From: Halorubrum aethiopicum
Lineage (GTDB): Archaea; Halobacteriota; Halobacteria; Halobacteriales; Haloferacaceae
Direction: 5' to 3'
Assembly: GCF_001542905.1 (NCBI RefSeq)
Contig: NZ_LOAJ01000001.1
Coordinates: forward strand, 2,976,001 to 3,040,000
DNA length: 64,000 bases
The position numbers were made by a program, and so were the translations under genes. Shown here in pieces: positions 59,375-64,000 of this stretch (the stretch's first letter is position 1; each line of letters starts with the position of its first letter). The notes below the pieces were generated by a model. It saw only the letters and a list, made by a program, of their open reading frames with translations, was not told where the DNA came from and did not search any database.

Positions 59375-61681
59375 ATGATCGCGGAGCTGGCGGCGGACCT
59401 GAAACGCGAGGCCGAGCGGGCGAACCAGCGGCGGCTCCTCGTGCTCGCCGGCGACCGCGACCGCGGCGTCGACGCCGCCTACGACGCGATCGAGGCGGTC
59501 GACGCCGACGAGGGGCGCGTCTCGATCGTCTCGACCCGCGAGGGGTTCCGGTTCGAGCGGCTCGCCCCGCGGGCCGCGGACGACCTGCTCGGTCGCACGC
59601 GCGAGGTCGTCGTCCTCGACTGTCACGACCGGTTCGTCCCGAACGCGCTGGGACGGGCCGCGGGCGCGGTGGACGGCGGCGGACTCCTGGTGCTCGTGAC
59701 CCCGTCACTCGACGACTGGCCGGGTCGCCGGGACGGCTTCGACGAGTCGCTCGCGGTCCCGCCGTTCGCGCTCGCGGACGTGACGGGGCGGTTCCGCGAA
59801 CGGCTGGTCGAGACGATCCGGACGCATCCCGGCGTCGCGGTCGCAGACCTGGGCGGGGCGAACGACGGATCCCCCGGAACGGGGATCGCGATCGAACGCG
59901 ACGGGCTCACCGACCCGCCGGCGGCGCGGCCGCGGTCGCCCCCCGGCCGCCCCGCGACCGCGACGTTTCCGGAAGCCGTGTACGACGCGTGTCTCACCGC
60001 CGACCAGTCGCGCGCGGTCCGGGCGCTGGAGTCGCTCGCGACGCCCGGGTCGGCGGCGGTCGTCGAGTCGGATCGCGGCCGCGGGAAGTCGAGCGCGGCC
60101 GGGCTCGCCGCGGGCGCGCTCGCGCTCGACTGCCGGGACGTGCTCGTCACCGCCCCCGCCTTCCGCAACGCGGCGGAGGTGTTCGCCCGCGCCCGCGAGG
60201 TCGTCGGCGCGGACGGGAGTGACGCCGAGAACGCGGGTCCCGGGGACGACCCGATCCGCGTCGCGGGCGGCGGTCGCGTCCGGTTCCTCCCGCCGGCGGC
60301 CGCGGCCGACCTCCCCGACGATCCGGACTGCGTCGTCGTCGACGAGGCGGCCGCGCTCCCGGTGCGGCTGCTCGAGCGGTTCCTCGCCGCGCCCGCGATC
60401 GCGTTCTGTACCACGGTCCACGGCTACGAGGGCGCGGGCCGCGGCTTCTCGGTGCGCTTCCGCGACCGGCTCGCGGAGAGCGAGTTCGCGGTCCGGGAGG
60501 TTCGGCTCGACGAGCCGATCCGGTACGCCCGCGACGACCCGGTGGAGTCGTGGGTCGCCCGCGCGCTGCTGCTCGACGCCCGCCCGGCGGTTTCGGAGGC
60601 GGTCGCGGAGACGACCGTCGACGACGTCGACTACCGGGCGCTCCCGCCCGACGACTTGCTCGCGGACGAGGTCCTGCTCGGCGAGGCGTTCGGGCTGCTC
60701 GTGGCCGCGCACTACCGGACGGAGCCGAACGACCTCGCGCGGCTGCTCGACGCGCCGAACCTCGTCGCGCGCGCGCTCGTCGCCGGCGACCGCGTCGTCG
60801 CGGTCGCGCTGTGCGCCCGGGAGGGCGGGCTCGACCCGGAGACGCGCGCCGGGATGTACGAGGGCGAGCGCGTCCGCGGGAACATGGTGCCGGACGTGCT
60901 CACGAGCCAGCTCCGCGACGAGGCCGCCGCCGAGCCCCGCGGGCTCCGAACCGTCCGGATCGCGGTCCACCACGCGCTCCGCGGCCGCGGCCTCGGATCG
61001 CGCCTGCTCGACCGGATCCGCGGGGAGTTCGCGGACGACGTGGACTACCTCTCCGTCGGGTTCGGCGCGACCCCGCGGCTCCTCCGGTTCTGGCGGCGGG
61101 CGGGCTACCGGAGCGTCCACCTCTCGACCACCCGCAACGACGCCTCCGGCGAGCACTCCGCGGTCATGCTCAGACCGGAGAGCGAGGCCGCGCGGACCCT
61201 GCTCGACCGGCACGCGAGCGCCCTCCGGGACCGCGAGCGCGACGCGCTCTCGGACGCCCACCGCGACGTCGACGCCGACGTGGTCCGCGGCGTCCTCGCG
61301 GCCTGTCCGGCGCAGGCGACGGTCGACCTCACGCCCCACGAGTGGCGCGCGGTGGTGGGGGCGTCGTTCGGGCCGGGGATGTACGACGTCGCGCCCGGCG
61401 CGTTCCGCGACCTCGCGGTCGCGACGCTTCTCGGCGGAGGCGGCGATGGCGACGCGGCGTCCGGGGCCGACGCCGGCGACCTCGGTCTCGACGATCGCGA
61501 GGAGCGGCTGCTCGTCCGGAAGGTACTACAGGGCCGCCCGTGGGAGGCGGTCACGGAGGAGTTGGGGTACGTCTCGACGGCGGCGTGTATGCGCGCGCTC
61601 GGGTCGGCCGTCGAGCCGCTCGTCGAGCGCTACGGGACCGACCTCGCGCTGGCGGAACGCGACCGGTTTCTCGACCGCTGA
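59375..61681 (+). CDS. tmcA: tRNA(Met) cytidine acetyltransferase TmcA
   Basis: 768 residues. Walker A is ESDRGRGKSS, Walker B is VVVDEAAALP, with FCTTVHGYEGAGRGFSVRF as the helicase-like core. Then comes the GNAT acetyltransferase, including GLRTVRIAVHHALRGRGLGS, and a C-terminal tRNA-binding region. It acetylates cytidine 34 of elongator tRNA-Met (and, in some archaea, many RNA sites) with acetyl-CoA and ATP. ATG 59375 lies behind a tight divergent promoter region. Size and motifs are normal for the archaeal enzyme. Confidence 0.94.
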   Translation: MIAELAADLKREAERANQRRLLVLAGDRDRGVDAAYDAIEAVDADEGRVSIVSTREGFRFERLAPRAADDLLGRTREVVVLDCHDRFVPNALGRAAGAVDGGGLLVLVTPSLDDWPGRRDGFDESLAVPPFALADVTGRFRERLVETIRTHPGVAVADLGGANDGSPGTGIAIERDGLTDPPAARPRSPPGRPATATFPEAVYDACLTADQSRAVRALESLATPGSAAVVESDRGRGKSSAAGLAAGALALDCRDVLVTAPAFRNAAEVFARAREVVGADGSDAENAGPGDDPIRVAGGGRVRFLPPAAAADLPDDPDCVVVDEAAALPVRLLERFLAAPAIAFCTTVHGYEGAGRGFSVRFRDRLAESEFAVREVRLDEPIRYARDDPVESWVARALLLDARPAVSEAVAETTVDDVDYRALPPDDLLADEVLLGEAFGLLVAAHYRTEPNDLARLLDAPNLVARALVAGDRVVAVALCAREGGLDPETRAGMYEGERVRGNMVPDVLTSQLRDEAAAEPRGLRTVRIAVHHALRGRGLGSRLLDRIRGEFADDVDYLSVGFGATPRLLRFWRRAGYRSVHLSTTRNDASGEHSAVMLRPESEAARTLLDRHASALRDRERDALSDAHRDVDADVVRGVLAACPAQATVDLTPHEWRAVVGASFGPGMYDVAPGAFRDLAVATLLGGGGDGDAASGADAGDLGLDDREERLLVRKVLQGRPWEAVTEELGYVSTAACMRALGSAVEPLVERYGTDLALAERDRFLDR

Positions 61682-61749
61682 GGGGTCGGCGTCGAGCGCC
61701 TCGGAACGGGCCGGTCGACGCGGGATCGGCGCGGGTCGAGACGGATCGC

Positions 61750-62052
61750 TCAGTCGTCGGCGGACTCGGGGTCGTGAACCGGATCCGGGAGGTCCGCGAC
61801 GTGTGCCGCGGCCTCCGAGAAGTTCGGGCCGGGTTCGATCTCGCCGGTTTCGGGATCCCACTCGATGTAGCCCGCCTCCTCGAGCGCGGGGAGGTGGGTC
61901 TCGCGGAGCGCGGCCTCGATCTCCTCGGCGCGACCGCGGGGGCGGAGGTCGCTCACCGATTCGACCGCGTCGTCGGCGATCGCCGCGACGACGCGGCGTC
62001 GGAGGGCGAACTCGGGCGTCGGCGCGTCGGCGGCGGTGGTGTCGTGGGACAT
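61750..62052 (-). CDS. DUF7344-like winged-helix protein
   Basis: 100 residues, MSHDTTAADAPTPEFALRRR onward. The core RRRVVAAIADDAVESVSDLR, AEEIEAALRETHLPALEEAG, YIEWDPETGEIEPGPNF is the pattern of haloarchaeal DUF7344 winged helices (HTH with a beta wing), often regulators of surface or stress genes. Its promoter has the TATA-like CTTTTATTTC with a 24-bp near-palindrome between TATA and start, suggesting it binds its own promoter. Confidence 0.8.
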   Translation of the reverse strand: MSHDTTAADAPTPEFALRRRVVAAIADDAVESVSDLRPRGRAEEIEAALRETHLPALEEAGYIEWDPETGEIEPGPNFSEAAAHVADLPDPVHDPESADD

Positions 62053-62060
62053 GGTCGATT

Positions 62061-62084
62061 CCGTGTGTAATCGTATTCACACGG
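62061..62084. promoter_or_regulatory. 24-bp near-palindrome in the winged-helix promoter
   Basis: Arms CCGTGTG and CACACGG are perfect, with AAT/ATT inner matches: 10 of 12 base pairs form. It fills the space between the ATG (62052) and the TATA element (62091-62101). This is the expected spot for a repressor dimer, most simply the gene's own product. Confidence 0.6.
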
Positions 62085-62138
62085 TACGGAGAAATAAAAG
62101 TACGGACGATCGAGGGACGCTCCGGACGGGACCGCCGC

Positions 62139-62540
62139 TCACTCGGAGCGGTACGCCCGCCGGAGGAAGACGAGCACCCCGCCGAGCATCGCGAGGTTCC
62201 CGAAGAAGGCCAGCCGCTCGCCGCTTCTGTCGTCCTCGTCGGCGTTCCAGAAGTCGTGCATCGTCGCCGTGACGACCGCGAGGAACGTCGCGGCCGCGCC
62301 GGTCGCGACCCGCGGGAGCCGCCAGAGCGCGATCCCCAGCCCGGCGACGACCATCGTTCCGGAGGCCAGCGGGGCCGCGATCTCGGGGACGGGGACGCCC
62401 GCGGAGTCGGCGTACTCTATCGTGTCCTCCATGTCCCGGAAGTCCTCGGAGGCCTGGAGCGCGAGCCCGAGACCGAGCGCGACCCGGCCGAGCCGCGAGA
62501 GCGAGTCGTTCGCGTCGTCGTCCGTGGCGTCTTCTGCCAT
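62139..62540 (-). CDS. DoxX-like small membrane protein
   Basis: 133 residues with about four hydrophobic helices: RLGRVALGLGLALQASEDF, APLASGTMVVAGLGIALW, ATGAAATFLAVVTATMHDFW and ERLAFFGNLAMLGGVLVFL. The layout (four helices, acidic ends, HDFW motif) fits the DoxX/DoxD-related group, often tied to thiosulfate or respiratory redox reactions. Function unproven. ATG 62540 begins MAEDATDDDAND. Confidence 0.8.
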   Translation of the reverse strand: MAEDATDDDANDSLSRLGRVALGLGLALQASEDFRDMEDTIEYADSAGVPVPEIAAPLASGTMVVAGLGIALWRLPRVATGAAATFLAVVTATMHDFWNADEDDRSGERLAFFGNLAMLGGVLVFLRRAYRSE

Positions 62541-62642
62541 ACACGGCACTACCGCCCAGAGGTACAAAACTCTACAGCCGGCGCGGTCCCGGGCGTCCCG
62601 AGTGCTTCGAACGGGTCCACGACCGCGGGAGATCGAACGGAC

Positions 62643-63992
62643 CTACGACCGCAGGAGGCTCCGCCCGTCGAACTCGGCGGTGTCCGCGTCGACCTCGAGC
62701 ATCTCGAGCAGCGTCGGCGTCAGATCGAAGAGGTCGACGTCGTCGATCGCGACCCGGTCGTCGTCGGTGAACAGACACGCGTTCGAGAACTTGTGCATCC
62801 CGTTTCGGGGACCCTGGCTGAACACCGCCTCCTTGCGGCCGAAGCCGGACTTCAGGTCGAAGCCGTCCTCGGGGACGACGACCACGTCGGGCGCGATGTC
62901 GTCGGCCGGGCCGTCGAAGACGTCCTCTCCCCTGTGGATCTGCGCGCAGACGGGCGAGCCGTCGGGGCCGGACATCGACTCCAGGTCGTCGATCAGCCGG
63001 TCGCGGACCGCCTCGTACTCCTCGTCCGGCACCGCGCCGTCCGGCTCCCGCCCCTCGAGGTTGACGAAGAACCGACCGGGGATGAAGGAGAAGACCTCGG
63101 TGTCGGCGCTGATGTCGGCGAGCTCGTCGGGCTCGTCGCCGTCGTAGTCCAGGTAGCCGTTGCGGGCGAGCCACTCGTTACAGTTCACCTCGTGGACCAG
63201 CTCCGTGAACCCGTGGTCGGAGGCGATCACGAGCGAGACGTCCTCGGGGAGGTCGTCGTATATCCGGCCGACGTAGTCGTCGAGCGAGCGGTAGAACTCG
63301 AGGAAGGCGTCGGCGTCGTCCGTGTCGTTCGCGTAGTCGCCGAAGAGGAAGTGGTTCACTCGGTCGGTCGTCATGAACACGCCGAAAAAGAGGTCCCAGT
63401 CGTCCGCGGAGAGGTAGTGGTCGAAGACCTCGTAGCGCGCGTCGAGCGTGTCGTGGGCGTTCTCGAGGAACGCCGACTTGTCCTCGTCGTGGCCGAGTTT
63501 GGCGTCGACGTCGATGGCGTAGTCGTTCGCTTCGAGGACCGACCGGACCTCCGCGTCGCTCGCGGCGGCCTCGATCGAGGGCGAGAGGAAGCCGGAGACC
63601 ATGCGCTGGACGTCGTCCTGCGGCGGGAACGTCACGGGGACGTTGAGCACGGTCGCGTCGCCGCCGTCCGCGGTCACCCGGTCCCAGAGGCGGGTCGCCC
63701 GCACGTGTTTGCCCATCGGGACGTACGTCTCGTTGGAGCCGACCTCGCGGTCCTGAAAGCCGTACACGCCAGTCTTCCCGGGGTTGACGCCGGTGGTGAG
63801 GCTCGGCCAGCAGGCGCTCGACTCGGGCGGAACGATGCTGGAGATCCGGCCGCCGGCCCCCTCGTCGGCGATGCGGTGGAGGTTCTCGAAGACCTCGGGG
63901 TGGTCCGCGACGAGGTCGTACGGTACGCCGTCGATGCCGAGGAAGACGACGCGGGGGTCGTCGTCGCCGCGGAGTCGATCGAACAGGCCCAT
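62643..63992 (-). CDS. Alkaline phosphatase-superfamily phosphodiesterase/nucleotide pyrophosphatase
   Basis: 449 residues. The superfamily motifs are VVFLGIDGVPYDL (first metal Asp), WPSLTTGVNPGKTGVYGF (nucleophile Thr), MTTDRVNHFLFGDY (metal Asp/His) and VIASDHGFTELVHE (metal Asp-His). It is of the type I phosphodiesterase/nucleotide pyrophosphatase kind with two zinc ions; close relatives hydrolyse diverse phosphodiesters or sulfates. No signal peptide, so cytoplasmic. The ORF closes only 8 bases from the right edge, complete at its ATG (63992). Confidence 0.9.
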   Translation of the reverse strand: MGLFDRLRGDDDPRVVFLGIDGVPYDLVADHPEVFENLHRIADEGAGGRISSIVPPESSACWPSLTTGVNPGKTGVYGFQDREVGSNETYVPMGKHVRATRLWDRVTADGGDATVLNVPVTFPPQDDVQRMVSGFLSPSIEAAASDAEVRSVLEANDYAIDVDAKLGHDEDKSAFLENAHDTLDARYEVFDHYLSADDWDLFFGVFMTTDRVNHFLFGDYANDTDDADAFLEFYRSLDDYVGRIYDDLPEDVSLVIASDHGFTELVHEVNCNEWLARNGYLDYDGDEPDELADISADTEVFSFIPGRFFVNLEGREPDGAVPDEEYEAVRDRLIDDLESMSGPDGSPVCAQIHRGEDVFDGPADDIAPDVVVVPEDGFDLKSGFGRKEAVFSQGPRNGMHKFSNACLFTDDDRVAIDDVDLFDLTPTLLEMLEVDADTAEFDGRSLLRS

Positions 63993-64000
63993 GTTACCGG

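Overview
The window is a stretch of haloarchaeal chromosome (class Halobacteria, most like Halorubrum or a close relative). The signs are very high GC, proteins rich in Asp and Glu, promoters with a TATA box 25-30 bases before the start codon and almost no leader, Tat-type lipoprotein signals, a PGF-CTERM tail, and archaeal genes such as NMD3, RLI/ABCE1, L15e, S19e, PDCD5, UbaA, TmcA and archaeal HMG-CoA synthase. I call 66 protein genes (one cut by the left edge). I see no tRNA, rRNA, CRISPR array, IS element or prophage. It reads as ordinary core chromosome with small regulatory novelties and not as a genomic island.

Left part (1-11.3 kb): a minus-strand electron-transfer cluster (zinc 7Fe ferredoxin, FixA, FixB, FixC fused to a FixX-like domain, a small conserved protein), then a TRIC-type channel, a long-chain acyl-CoA ligase and an Fe-S XPD/DinG-like helicase. 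The ligase and Fix proteins would fit fatty-acid oxidation feeding electrons to menaquinone. 10.9-15.5 kb: a 27-residue membrane peptide, NMD3, PDCD5 coupled to a PP-loop ATPase, a ferritin-like protein and HisS. 15.5-22.9 kb: two HAD hydrolases, an Nmad3-like protein, a hexapeptide acyltransferase, an aldo/keto reductase, an FAD amine oxidase, UbaA and L15e.

Middle (23-36.4 kb): a ribbon-helix-helix protein overlapping a queuosine-precursor-type transporter, a BNR-repeat protein, a DUF5781 protein with an HELSH motif, a seven-copy 25-bp tandem repeat, a CNNM/CorC protein, a glutaredoxin translationally coupled to a cysteine-free redoxin, Sua5, a universal stress protein, the EMC6-RLI pair, a small HTH regulator, a 2-hydroxyacid dehydrogenase and a quinone-methyltransferase-like enzyme. 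36.4-42.2 kb is a cell-surface block: pilin-like protein, secreted protein, membrane-anchored HTH regulator and PGF-CTERM protein with a membrane partner.

Right part (42.2-64 kb): an orphan Rieske protein, PEP carboxylase, a three-gene copper unit (CopZ, Lrp-TRASH regulator, CopA) with matching inverted repeats at copZ and copA, S19e, HMG-CoA synthase, a large pilin-type surface protein whose 3' half is clearly AT-richer than its 5' half, a HEAT-repeat protein, an iron substrate-binding lipoprotein preceded by two perfect DtxR/Idr-type iron boxes, a nucleoside phosphorylase, UPF0179, TmcA, a DUF7344-like winged helix with a 24-bp near-palindrome in its promoter, a small membrane protein and a phosphodiesterase/phosphatase. 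The most testable new points are the shared copper operator, the twin iron boxes, the mosaic surface gene, the ferredoxin-Fix cluster and the cysteine-free redoxin pair.
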